From Pseudomonadota bacterium (GTDB taxonomy: Bacteria; Myxococcota; Myxococcia; Myxococcales; Anaeromyxobacteraceae): DNA of 19,018 nt. Shown here in pieces: positions 7,445 to 15,984 of this stretch (positions are counted from its first letter, which is position 1; every line of letters starts with the position of its first letter). The DNA is taken from positions 1 through 19,018 of the forward strand of contig JAEYZK010000064.1 of the NCBI GenBank assembly GCA_023428085.1, read 5' to 3'. Under the pieces are notes generated by a model that did not search any database, was not told the DNA's origin, and saw only the letters and a list, made by a program, of their open reading frames with translations. Made by a program: the position numbers and the translations under genes.

Positions 7445-8355
7445 ACCCCGCGGGCGCCACCCCGGCGTCTCGCGTTCTGCTCGTCGGCTCGGACGCGGAC
7501 GTCTCCATCGCCCTGCACCTGCACCTCGACCGTGCAGGGTACGCGGTCTATTGCCTGCCCGGGCCGGGGGACCTCGATGGCTTCGTCCGGGTCGCCGCGC
7601 CGCACGTCATCGTCCTGCTCCTCCCCGCCGCGCCGGACGGCAGCTGGGGCACGGCCCTGACCACCGCCGCCAACGCTGCCCGCGTCGGCGTCCGGGTCGT
7701 GATGGTCGCCCCCTCGCGCGAGATCGTCGAGCCGCTCGCCGCCGTCGCCGGCGCGGAGCGCGCCCTCGCCCGCAACGAGGTCCTCTCGAAGCCGCTCGTG
7801 GTCGTCGAGCGCCTCGTCGGGTCCGGCCTCGTCGGCGGCGGGGTCGCCCCGCCGCCGGCCGCGCCGGCGATGTCCGCGCCGGCGATCATCCCGCCGCCGC
7901 CGCTCCCGGCCGCGCCGCCCGTCACCTTCACGACCGACGCCGCCCCGCCCCCGCGCCCCCGCGGGCAAGCGGTGGACCTCATGGCGCTCATCGACGAGGA
8001 GCTCGAGGACGAGCCCAAGCAGCGGCCGGTCCTCACCCGCGTCGAGGTGAACGTGAGCCTCGTCTCGGAGCACAACTTCTACATCGGGCCCACCCGCCGC
8101 GTGGACTCCGGCGGCGTCTTCATCGCCACCGGCATGCCGCCGCCGGTGGGGACGCGCCTTCAGGTCAGGCTCGGCCTCGCCGACGGCCGGAAGCTCGACC
8201 TCGAGGGCGAGGTGGCGTTCGTCCGCGAGAAGAGCGCCACCACCGGCCGCCAGCCCTCCGGCTGCGGCGTGCGCCTGTTCAACCTGCCGGGGTGGGCGAT
8301 CGACTCGATCGAGCGGTTCATCCTGGCGCGGCAGCCGATCGCGTACACGCCGTAG
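7441..8355 (+). CDS. Pseudo-receiver plus PilZ-type domain protein
   Basis: This 304-residue protein starts at GTG 7441, sharing GTGA with the pilus ATPase stop, so the two are translationally coupled. Residues 5-125 resemble a receiver (RVLLVGSDADVSIAL, HVIVLLLPAAPDGSWG, VLSKPL). The switch Lys is kept, but the expected phospho-acceptor position falls in the LLLP stretch with no Asp, so it is a pseudo-receiver. Residues about 130-185 form a Pro/Ala linker. Residues about 195-297 form a PilZ-like domain of the kind found as a paralogous family in Myxococcus (TIGR02266): VNVSLVSEHNFYIGPT, then DSGGVFIAT and GCGVRLFNLP. The RxxxR c-di-GMP motif is not evident before the (D/N)xSxxG-like segment, so c-di-GMP binding is doubtful. 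It is probably a cytosolic regulator or adaptor of the neighbouring ATPase. It converges on prfB with a 40-bp gap. Confidence 0.82.
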   Translation: MNPAGATPASRVLLVGSDADVSIALHLHLDRAGYAVYCLPGPGDLDGFVRVAAPHVIVLLLPAAPDGSWGTALTTAANAARVGVRVVMVAPSREIVEPLAAVAGAERALARNEVLSKPLVVVERLVGSGLVGGGVAPPPAAPAMSAPAIIPPPPLPAAPPVTFTTDAAPPPRPRGQAVDLMALIDEELEDEPKQRPVLTRVEVNVSLVSEHNFYIGPTRRVDSGGVFIATGMPPPVGTRLQVRLGLADGRKLDLEGEVAFVREKSATTGRQPSGCGVRLFNLPGWAIDSIERFILARQPIAYTP

Positions 8356-8395
8356 CGCGCCGCGTACCGCTGGAACGGCATCGCCGGCCTCCGCG

Positions 8396-9515
8396 CTACT
8401 CGTCCACCGCCCGATCCGTCCGCCGCACGCCGAGCAGGAACGGCTGGATGAACCCGTCCAGATCGCCGTCGAGGACGTCGTCCACCTTCCCCGTCTCCAC
8501 GCCGGTCCGCAGGTCCTTCACCATCTGGTACGGCTGCAGCACGTAGCTGCGGATCTGCGAGCCGAAGTCGATGTCCTTCTTCTGGGCCTCGGCCGCGTCG
8601 CGCAGCGCGTTGCGCTTCTTCTCCTCGAGGTCGTACAGGCGCGAGCGCAGGATCTTCCAGGCGACCGATCGGTTCTTCTGCTGGCTCCGCTCGTTCTGGA
8701 CGGCGACCACGATCCCGGTCGGGAGGTGGGTGAGGCGCACGGCGGAGTCGGTCTTGTTCACCTTCTGTCCGCCCGCGCCCGACGACCGGTAGGTGTCCAC
8801 CCGGACGTCGGCCTCCTTGATGTCGATGACGATGTCGTCGTCGATCTCCGGCGTCACGTCCACCGCGGCGAAGGCGGTCTGCCGGCGCGCGTTCTGGTCG
8901 AAGGGGCTGATCCGGACGAGCCGGTGCACGCCCTTCTCCGCCTTCAGGAAGCCGTAGGCGTGCGCGCCCCGGGCGATGAACGAGGCCTGGGAGATCCCGG
9001 CCTCCTCGCCCGCGACCAGGTCCGCGGGCTCGACCGTCCACCCCTTCCGCTCGCAGTACCGCGCGTACATCCGGTAGAGCATCGCCGCCCAGTCCATGGC
9101 GTCGACGCCGCCGGCGCCGCTCTTCACCTCGACGATGGCCCCGGCGCCGTCGTGCGGTCCGGAGAGCATGCGCTGGAACTCGAGCGCCTGGAGCTCGCGC
9201 TCGGTCGCGTCGGCCGCGTCGACCGCCTCGGCCCGCGCGCCGTCGTCCTTCGCCTCCTCCGCGAGCTCGTGGAGCGTGCGCGCGTCGTCGAGGGCGCGCT
9301 GCACCTTGTCGAAGAGGCCGACGACCCCCTCGAGCTGCGCCTTCTCCTTCAGGAGGTTCTGCGCCTTGACGTTGTCGGACCAGAAGTCCGGGTCCTCGCC
9401 CATCCGCGCGATCTCCGCGGCGCGGTCGCGCTTCCGCTCTACGTCAAAGAGACCCCCGCAGCCCGTCCAGACGGCGGCCGAGCTCGGCGAGGCGTTCAAC
9501 GGTGGGGGCGGCCAT
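8396..9515 (-). CDS. prfB: Peptide chain release factor 2, with programmed +1 frameshift
   Basis: RF2 releases the nascent chain at UGA and UAA codons. The true start is ATG 9515, 8 nt after AAGGAG. The zero frame reads 23 residues (ending LRGSL) and hits TGA at 9446-9444. A +1 slip at CTT continues as DVERKRDR to the TAG at 8396, giving 372 residues, close to the 365 of E. coli. In the full product the stop-codon-reading tripeptide SPF is at 203-205 and the catalytic GGQ at 248-250 (E. coli 205-207 and 250-252). Reading only the downstream frame from 9499 would give a false N-terminus (MNASPSSAAVW). It lies 12 bp after lnt, whose TAA is part of the ribosome binding site, so it is probably the last gene of the operon, and expression is also self-limited by the frameshift. 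Confidence 0.96.
9443..9458 (-). promoter_or_regulatory. prfB programmed frameshift site (CGGGGGTCTCTTTGAC)
   Basis: On the minus strand the order is GGGGG (internal Shine-Dalgarno-like, 9457-9453), a 3-nt spacer TCT, the slippery CTT, the in-frame TGA and then C. This is the same spacing and layout as the E. coli site, where low RF2 makes the ribosome pause at UGAC and slip +1, so RF2 autoregulates its own synthesis. Confidence 0.97.
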
Positions 9516-9527
9516 GGTCGGTTCTCC

Positions 9528-11288
9528 TTACGTGCGCGGACGGGGGTAGACGCGGCGCGCCCAGGTCCAGGCGAGCGCGCCGGCGGCGAAGAGGGCGCAG
9601 GCCCAGGCGAAGAGGTCGCCGACGCGGGCGTAGACGGTCTGCCGGCGGAGGAGCGGCGCGTCGGCGACGAGGAGGCGCGCGGGCTCGTCGCGGTCGGGGG
9701 CGAGCCTGGGATCGACCGGGCCGACGTCGATCGCCCCCGGCGCGAGCTCGCCCGTGGGGAGGATCAGCGCCGAGACGCCGGCCACCGCGGAGCGGGCCAC
9801 GGCGCGGCGCGCCTCGACGGCCCGGAGCTGCACGATCGCGAGGAACTGGTACGGCCCCGACGAGTAGCCGTACCACGCGTCGTTCGTGCTGTTCACCAGC
9901 AGGTCCGGCGGCGGCTCCTTCTTCCCGAACGTCCGGACGATCTCCGGGAAGATGGCGTCGAAGCAGATCAGCGGCGCGATCCGGACGCGTCCGGCGCCGG
10001 CCGTCGCGGACGGCTGCGCAGCGGGGGCCGCGTCCGCGTCCGCCGGCCCCGGGGGCGCCACGCGCGCGGGCGCCTCGCCGCCGGGCGTGCGCGGTGGGCG
10101 CGGAAACGTGAGCACCGCGTAGTCGTTCCCGGGGCTCGCCTCGGCGGGCATCGGCACGACCTGCTTCAGGAACGGGAGGACGGCCTGGACGACGTCGGGG
10201 ACGTACTCGCCGAAGGGCACGAGGTGGAGCTTCTGGTACCGGCCGATCACGTCGAGGTCCGGCGTCACCAGGAAGAGCCTGTTCCCGATCCGCCACGTGG
10301 GCCGGCCGTCCTCGCCGCGGATCCGCTCGGCCGTGGACACGCCGGCGAGGAGGTGCGCCCGCGTGAGGCGCGGGAGGCCGGCGCCGGGTTCGTCGAAGCT
10401 CGCGAGATCCGGCGGCACGTAGGCGACCGGGTAGACCGCCTCCGGCCAGACCACGAGCTCGGCGCCGGCGCGATCCGCCGCGACGGTGGGCGGGACGAGG
10501 CGATCGAGGATGTACCGCGCGTTCTCGCGCTTGGAGTTGGTCCGCCCCTGCTCGACGTTGGGCTGCACGATCCCGACCGGGAACGCGGGCGCGGCGGCCA
10601 CCTCGCGCCGCACGGAGGCGAGGTGCGCGTACCCGTGGCCCACCGCGAGGACGAGCGCCGCGGCCGCGGTCGCGAGGGCGGGCGCCGGCAGGCGCGCGCG
10701 CGCCCGCAGCGCGACCGCGGCCTCCGCGAGCGCGGCGTTGACGAGCACGACGAGCGCCGCGATCCCGTACGGCCCGGCGAGCGCGGCGAGCTGGGCGATG
10801 GGCAGGGTCCGGACCTGCGTGTAGCCCAGGTTCGCCCAGGGGAAGCCCGAGAAGAGGTAGTTCCGCAGGAGCTCGGTCGCGGCCCAGACCGGCGGCAGCA
10901 CCGCCCAGAGCGGCACGCCGAGGCGCGCCCGCAGGCGCGCCGCGACGCCGAACGCGAGGGCCCAGTGCGCGGCCGCGTAGAGGACGAGGAGCGTCAGGGC
11001 GAGGCCCGCGAGCGCGAGCGGGAGCTTGCCGAACTCCGTCATCGCGTGCCCGACCCAGTAGATCGCGCAGAAGAAGTAGACGACGCCCGTGAGCAGGCCG
11101 AGGAGCGCCGGCCTGCGGGCGGTGCGGAGCGCGAGGAAGGCGGGCACGAGCGAGAACCAGGCGACCACCTCCAGGTGTCCTCGCGGATCGAGCGGGCGGA
11201 GCGACACGGCCGAGATCACCAGCGGGAGCGCGAGCGACGTCAGCGCGCCCGAGGCGACCGCGGCGGCGATGGGGGCGAGGCGGCGCAT
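9528..11288 (-). CDS. lnt: Apolipoprotein N-acyltransferase
   Basis: This 586-residue inner-membrane enzyme adds the third acyl chain to the N-terminal Cys of lipoproteins. The first ~230 residues hold multiple hydrophobic segments, including FFCAIYWVGHAM and the family segment WAATELLRNYLFSGFPW. A nitrilase-fold domain facing the periplasm carries the catalytic triad: Glu283 (VVWPEAVYP), Lys353 (YQKLHLVPFGEYVP) and Cys442 (LICFDAIFPE). One more membrane helix closes the protein. Compared with E. coli (E267, K335, C387), the Lys-Cys spacing is about 37 residues longer, owing to an Ala/Pro-rich insertion before RIAPLICFD. The start is ATG 11288. The 144 bp upstream to the ribbon-helix-helix gene hold a TAGTAT that could be a -10, but no clear -35. 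It is followed after 12 bp by prfB. Confidence 0.95.
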   Translation of the reverse strand: MRRLAPIAAAVASGALTSLALPLVISAVSLRPLDPRGHLEVVAWFSLVPAFLALRTARRPALLGLLTGVVYFFCAIYWVGHAMTEFGKLPLALAGLALTLLVLYAAAHWALAFGVAARLRARLGVPLWAVLPPVWAATELLRNYLFSGFPWANLGYTQVRTLPIAQLAALAGPYGIAALVVLVNAALAEAAVALRARARLPAPALATAAAALVLAVGHGYAHLASVRREVAAAPAFPVGIVQPNVEQGRTNSKRENARYILDRLVPPTVAADRAGAELVVWPEAVYPVAYVPPDLASFDEPGAGLPRLTRAHLLAGVSTAERIRGEDGRPTWRIGNRLFLVTPDLDVIGRYQKLHLVPFGEYVPDVVQAVLPFLKQVVPMPAEASPGNDYAVLTFPRPPRTPGGEAPARVAPPGPADADAAPAAQPSATAGAGRVRIAPLICFDAIFPEIVRTFGKKEPPPDLLVNSTNDAWYGYSSGPYQFLAIVQLRAVEARRAVARSAVAGVSALILPTGELAPGAIDVGPVDPRLAPDRDEPARLLVADAPLLRRQTVYARVGDLFAWACALFAAGALAWTWARRVYPRPRT

Positions 11289-11432
11289 CGAGACGGGGGA
11301 TACTAGTCGGAAGGGGGAGGGTCCGCAGCAGGTGAGACAGACGGCCGGGTGCGGGACCGGAGCGGGTGCGGCGCCGGGACGGGGACGGCTGGCCGCGGCG
11401 ACGGGTACGGAGTCGGGCGCGCGGGCGCCGCC

Positions 11433-11834
11433 CTATCTCCGCTTGGGAGCAGCTTCCTCCTGCATGTCCACGTCCACGCCGTTGCCGGCTGCGGCGGCCG
11501 CGGTCTCCTGCGCCTCCTGCGCGGCGCCGTACGCGGCGGCCGCGGCGAGGTAATACGCGACCGCCTCGCGGACGAGGTGGCCCATGGGACGACCCAGCCG
11601 CGCGGCGGTGGCGCTCACGGCCTCGAGCAGGTCCGCGGGGAGCCGCACCGAGACCACCTGCGCCATCGCGAGCGCCGCCTCGAGGCGCTCCAGCGCCTGG
11701 CTGGGACGCGACACCCGGAAGTCGCCGGACTCGATCATCTCCTTGATGCGCCGCGCGAGCTGGTCCCGCGTGTACCACGCGCCGTCGAGCCAGACCGACT
11801 CGGAGTCGAGATCGATGTCGGCGAACGGGTCCAT
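11433..11834 (-). CDS. Ribbon-helix-helix (CopG-like) domain protein
   Basis: This is a 133-residue protein from ATG 11834, with GAGGAG just upstream (GAGGAGCGATG, short spacing). Residues about 59-98 have the ribbon-helix-helix pattern: a beta strand VVSVRLP (60-66), helix ADLLEAVSATAARLG, a turn, then helix GHLVREAVAYYLA. The family binds DNA as dimers through the paired strands. Residues 1-58 are an unusual N-terminal part, acidic at first (DPFADIDLDSES) and then helical. The tail from 99 on is Ala/Gln/Glu-rich and likely disordered. Its first 100 nt overlap the 3' end of ybeY in another frame. No toxin partner is adjacent, so an antitoxin role is not supported; it may regulate its own operon or an unlinked target. 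Confidence 0.8.
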   Translation of the reverse strand: MDPFADIDLDSESVWLDGAWYTRDQLARRIKEMIESGDFRVSRPSQALERLEAALAMAQVVSVRLPADLLEAVSATAARLGRPMGHLVREAVAYYLAAAAAYGAAQEAQETAAAAAGNGVDVDMQEEAAPKRR

Positions 11835-12385
11835 CGCTCCTCGCGCCGGCGGGCCCCCGGGCCCTGACCGGTCCTCTCCAGCGCCGCCCCCACGAGCCCG
11901 ATGGCCCGGGCGAGCGCCGCTTCCTTCTCCGCCATCACCCGGGCGTCCCGGGCCCGCTCGTGATCGTAGCCGAGCAGGTGCAACACCCCGTGGGCGAGGT
12001 ACCGATCCAGCTCCGTGCCCACCGGGCGGCCGTCGGCACGCGCACGCCTTGCGGCCGTATCCAAGGAGATTACCACGTCGCCCAGGAGGGACCCAGCACC
12101 CGGCGGTTCCGATATCGGGAACGAGAGGACGTCGGTCGCGCGGTCCTTCCCGCGCCAGGCGCGGTTGAGCCCGCGGATGCGTCCGTCCGTCGTGAGGACG
12201 ATCGAGAGCTCCGCGTCACCGCGCCCCAGCGCCGCGAGGTACGCGGCGGCGCGGCGGCGGAGGCGGCGGCCGGGTCCGGCGCCCCGGGGATGCTCGATCG
12301 CGAGCCGGACGACGGGCGCGCGGCCCTCGCCTCCCCGCCCGCTCGTGCCCTGCCGCCGGCCGCGGCTCCGCGCAGGCGCGCTCAC
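11735..12385 (-). CDS. ybeY: Endoribonuclease YbeY, 16S rRNA maturation factor
   Basis: YbeY is a metal-dependent RNase for 16S rRNA 3'-end processing and ribosome quality control. The zinc motif HGVLHLLGYDH is complete, with His132, His136 and His142 in HX3HX5H spacing, and NRAWRGKDRATDVLSFP is the family signature upstream. The start GTG 12385 overlaps the pgpH stop by 4 nt (GTGA); no other start exists before the conserved VRLAIEHP, so the protein carries about 25 low-complexity residues in front. The family core ends near residue 164 (AEKEAALARAIGL), but the frame runs on for about 52 Arg/Ser/Thr-rich residues to 216 in total, against 155 in E. coli. That tail overlaps the ribbon-helix-helix gene by 100 nt. 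It belongs to the conserved phoH-pgpH-ybeY order. Confidence 0.93.
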   Translation of the reverse strand: MSAPARSRGRRQGTSGRGGEGRAPVVRLAIEHPRGAGPGRRLRRRAAAYLAALGRGDAELSIVLTTDGRIRGLNRAWRGKDRATDVLSFPISEPPGAGSLLGDVVISLDTAARRARADGRPVGTELDRYLAHGVLHLLGYDHERARDARVMAEKEAALARAIGLVGAALERTGQGPGARRREERWTRSPTSISTPSRSGSTARGTRGTSSRGASRR

Positions 12386-14736
12386 GGCTTGACGAGGAGC
12401 TGGAGGTTGGGCTGCCCGCTCTCCTGCGCGGGGCGCGGGTAGCCGGGCCGCGTGTGGTAGATGGCCTCCAGCGCCCGCACCATCGCGCTGGCGATCGCGT
12501 TCAGGTCCCTGAGCGTGAGCTCGCACTCGTCGAACTGCCCCTCCACGAAGAGCTCGGTGATCCGCTTGTGGACGAGCGCCCGCAGCGCCTCGGCGTTCGG
12601 CGCCTCGAGCGCGCGGGACGAGGCCTCGCACGTGTCGGCGATCATGACGAGGGCCGCCTCGCGCGTCTGCGGGCGCGGACCGGGGTAACGGAAGAGCGCC
12701 TCGTCGAGCGGAGCGCCGCGCGCGCCCGGCTCCTCCGCCGCGCGCCGCGCCTTCGCCCAGAAGTACCCCACGTGGCGGGTCCCGTGGTGCTGCCCGATCG
12801 CCTCGCGCACCGCGCGCGGCAGGCGCCAGCGCCGCGCGAGCTCCAGGCCGTCGGTCACGTGCCGCTTCACGATGAGCGCGCTCATCGAGGGCGCGAGCGC
12901 GTCGTGGCGGTTCTCGCCCCGCTGGTTCTCGGCGAAGTAGAGCGGGTTCCGGGTCTTCCCGAGGTCGTGATAGTAGGCGCACACGCGGGCGAGGAGCGGG
13001 TTCGCGCCGATGGCCTGGGCGCCCGTCTCGACCATCGAGCCCATCAGGATCGAGTGGTGGTACGTCCCCGGCGCCTGGAGGATGAGCTCCTTGAGCGCGG
13101 GGTGGTTGAGGTTCGCGAGCTCGAGCAGCTTCACGTCGGTGACGTAGCCGAACACGCCCTCCACCACCGGCAGGAACCCGACCACCACCACCGGCAGCGC
13201 GACCGCCCCACCGATGAACGCGGCGATGGTGGACGCCCCGAGCTCGCCCCAGGGTCGGCCCGCGAAGAGCCCCAGCGCCGCGACCGCGCCCGCGCCGATG
13301 AGCCCGACGAGGATCCCCGTCTGGAAGAGGCCCGCCCGGTCGCGGCTCCCCGGCGTGAGGCCCGCGGCGGCGATGGAGGTCAGCGTGGCGAACACCGCCT
13401 GGCCGATCGACTGGCCGGCCAGCAGGCCTCCGGCGAGGCCGGACGCGAGCCCGAACAGCAGCGCCACCTCGGCCGAGAGCACCTGGCGGGCGATCATCGC
13501 GCCGGCGGCCACCGGGACGAGGTAGCGCAGGGCGCTCGACGGGAGCCAGGGCGGCAGGCGCTCGTGCAGGGCATCGGCGACCGTGAACCCCGCCGCCGCG
13601 AGCGCCAGCGTGCCGACGAGGAGCGCGGTCAGGAGCAGCGCGTCGCGCCGGGCGGGGCGGAAGCGCGGGACGTTCCGGCGGGCGAAGAGCCACAGCACCG
13701 AGACGAGGAGCGCGACCAGGGTCGCGCCGCCGGTGCGGACGTGGGAGAGGTCGCGGCCGTACTGCTGATCGCGCATGCCCTGGAAGAGCGTGAGGTGACG
13801 CCGCTCCAGGAGCTCCCCCTGCTCCACGATCCGCTCGCCGCGCTTCAGCGCCATCACCACGGGCTTCACCCGCGCCCGCGCCGCGTCGCGGCGCTGGGCG
13901 GTCTCGACCTGGGCCGGGACCATGGTGGGACGGACCATCGCGCTCGCGAGGCGCACCAGCGCCGCCTGGAGCTGCGGCCGGTCGGCGAACGCCGCGCTGG
14001 CGCGCTCCACGTCGCCGCGCGCCGCGGCGACGTCGCGGACCGCCGCGTCGCGCGACGCGACCCGCTCGCCCTGCAGCTCGCCGGAGAGGACCTCGCGGAT
14101 GACGTACCCGTCGTCGAGGTCGGCGCCGAGGAGCCGCCGGTCCTCGACCACCGGGCCAAAGAGCCCGGTCTTCGCGAGCGCCGCCAGGGCGCGCTCGACG
14201 TCCGGGTCGAACCGCGCGTGCACGAGGGCGGCGAAGTCCTCGTCGCTCACCCTGAGCTGCAGGAGCGAAGCGAACGCCCCGCGCTGGTCGGTCCACTGGC
14301 GCGCCAGCTCCGGAGGGCGCACCGAGACCCCGCCCGACACGAGCGCCTGCTCGCGGTCGCGCATGAGCTTGAACGCCGCCGCGATCCGGTAGACGGCCTC
14401 CGTGGGGGCGCCCTGGTCGTGATCGTAGACCGGGAGGACCGCGTCGGCGGCATCGGCCCGGCGGCGCTCCGTCGCCTCGCGATCCTCGATGTCGTAGTCC
14501 TTGTCGGCGCGGATCGTCCGGCTCGCCGGCTGACCCAGCGCGTCAGGCCCGGGGAGCCGCGCGGAGTCCGCGGGCGCGAGGAGCCACCCCGACGCGGCAG
14601 AGACGAGCGCCACGAGCGCGAGCCCGAGGAGACGGCCCAGGGTGTCGCGGCGCGCCGACGAGGGCGGCGCCACCTCGACGGTGGCGGCAGGGTCGGCGGG
14701 GTCAGCCACGGCGGTGCACGTTCGCACCCCGGTCAC
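12382..14736 (-). CDS. pgpH: PgpH-family 7TM-HD phosphohydrolase (c-di-AMP phosphodiesterase-like)
   Basis: This 784-residue membrane protein has a first membrane helix near residues 37-53, a large extracytoplasmic 7TMR-HDED-type domain to about 320, a run of seven membrane segments to about 530, and a cytoplasmic HD domain from about 555. The HD domain shows TYHHSILMGSMVE, the metal-binding YYHDLGKT near 586-593, then GQHHGTRHVGYF. In Listeria, PgpH hydrolyses c-di-AMP to pApA; whether this bacterium uses c-di-AMP cannot be seen here. The start is uncertain: GTG 14736 is the first, with GTG 14727 and GTG 14709 also in frame, and none has a good ribosome binding site. It follows phoH after 137 bp and overlaps ybeY by 4 nt. 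Confidence 0.9.
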   Translation of the reverse strand: MTGVRTCTAVADPADPAATVEVAPPSSARRDTLGRLLGLALVALVSAASGWLLAPADSARLPGPDALGQPASRTIRADKDYDIEDREATERRRADAADAVLPVYDHDQGAPTEAVYRIAAAFKLMRDREQALVSGGVSVRPPELARQWTDQRGAFASLLQLRVSDEDFAALVHARFDPDVERALAALAKTGLFGPVVEDRRLLGADLDDGYVIREVLSGELQGERVASRDAAVRDVAAARGDVERASAAFADRPQLQAALVRLASAMVRPTMVPAQVETAQRRDAARARVKPVVMALKRGERIVEQGELLERRHLTLFQGMRDQQYGRDLSHVRTGGATLVALLVSVLWLFARRNVPRFRPARRDALLLTALLVGTLALAAAGFTVADALHERLPPWLPSSALRYLVPVAAGAMIARQVLSAEVALLFGLASGLAGGLLAGQSIGQAVFATLTSIAAAGLTPGSRDRAGLFQTGILVGLIGAGAVAALGLFAGRPWGELGASTIAAFIGGAVALPVVVVGFLPVVEGVFGYVTDVKLLELANLNHPALKELILQAPGTYHHSILMGSMVETGAQAIGANPLLARVCAYYHDLGKTRNPLYFAENQRGENRHDALAPSMSALIVKRHVTDGLELARRWRLPRAVREAIGQHHGTRHVGYFWAKARRAAEEPGARGAPLDEALFRYPGPRPQTREAALVMIADTCEASSRALEAPNAEALRALVHKRITELFVEGQFDECELTLRDLNAIASAMVRALEAIYHTRPGYPRPAQESGQPNLQLLVKP

Positions 14737-14754
14737 GCGAACGCAATACGTACA

Positions 14755-14766
14755 CCAGGCGCCTGG
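14755..14766. promoter_or_regulatory. 12-bp perfect palindrome CCAGGCGCCTGG upstream of pgpH
   Basis: This is an exact dyad 18 bp before the first possible pgpH start codon, in the 137-bp gap after phoH. Its position suits an operator, but a short palindrome in GC-rich DNA is weak evidence and no regulator is identified. Confidence 0.25.
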
Positions 14767-14873
14767 GTGGGGAATCGTGGGGGCAGTGGCCCCGACCCCA
14801 TCAGGGCATTCCTCCCAGAGCCCGTGAACGAGCCCGAGGAGCGCACCGGCGGCCGGGAGGGTTCACACCCCGC

Positions 14874-15890
<1,017 letters not shown>

Positions 15891-15971
15891 ATTCGCTCCT
15901 CGCTCCCGTACCTCGTTCAAAGCTCCCCGCCCCTACCATAACCGGGGCCGCGGCGGGCGGCACGCCCGGAA

Positions 15972-15983
15972 CCCCGCGCGGGG
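15972..15983. other. Palindrome CCCCGCGCGGGG just after the DUF4388 gene
   Basis: This 12-bp perfect dyad begins one base after the minus-strand stop at 15985. It could be part of a terminator between the DUF4388 gene and phoH, but no T-tract follows and the dyad has almost no room for a loop. Confidence 0.25.
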
Positions 15984-15984
15984 C

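Noticed and set aside
8396..9499. prfB starting at 9499 as an ordinary gene
   Set aside because: The N-terminus so produced (MNASPSSAAVW) is unlike RF2, whereas ATG 9515 has a good ribosome binding site and leads into the frameshift site.
11289..11432. Promoter for lnt with -10 TAGTAT
   Set aside because: The hexamer is present on the minus strand, but no -35 stands at proper spacing, so it was only mentioned with the gene.
11433..11834. Antitoxin of a toxin-antitoxin pair
   Set aside because: Ribbon-helix-helix proteins are often antitoxins, but neither neighbour is a toxin and the protein is longer than typical antitoxins.
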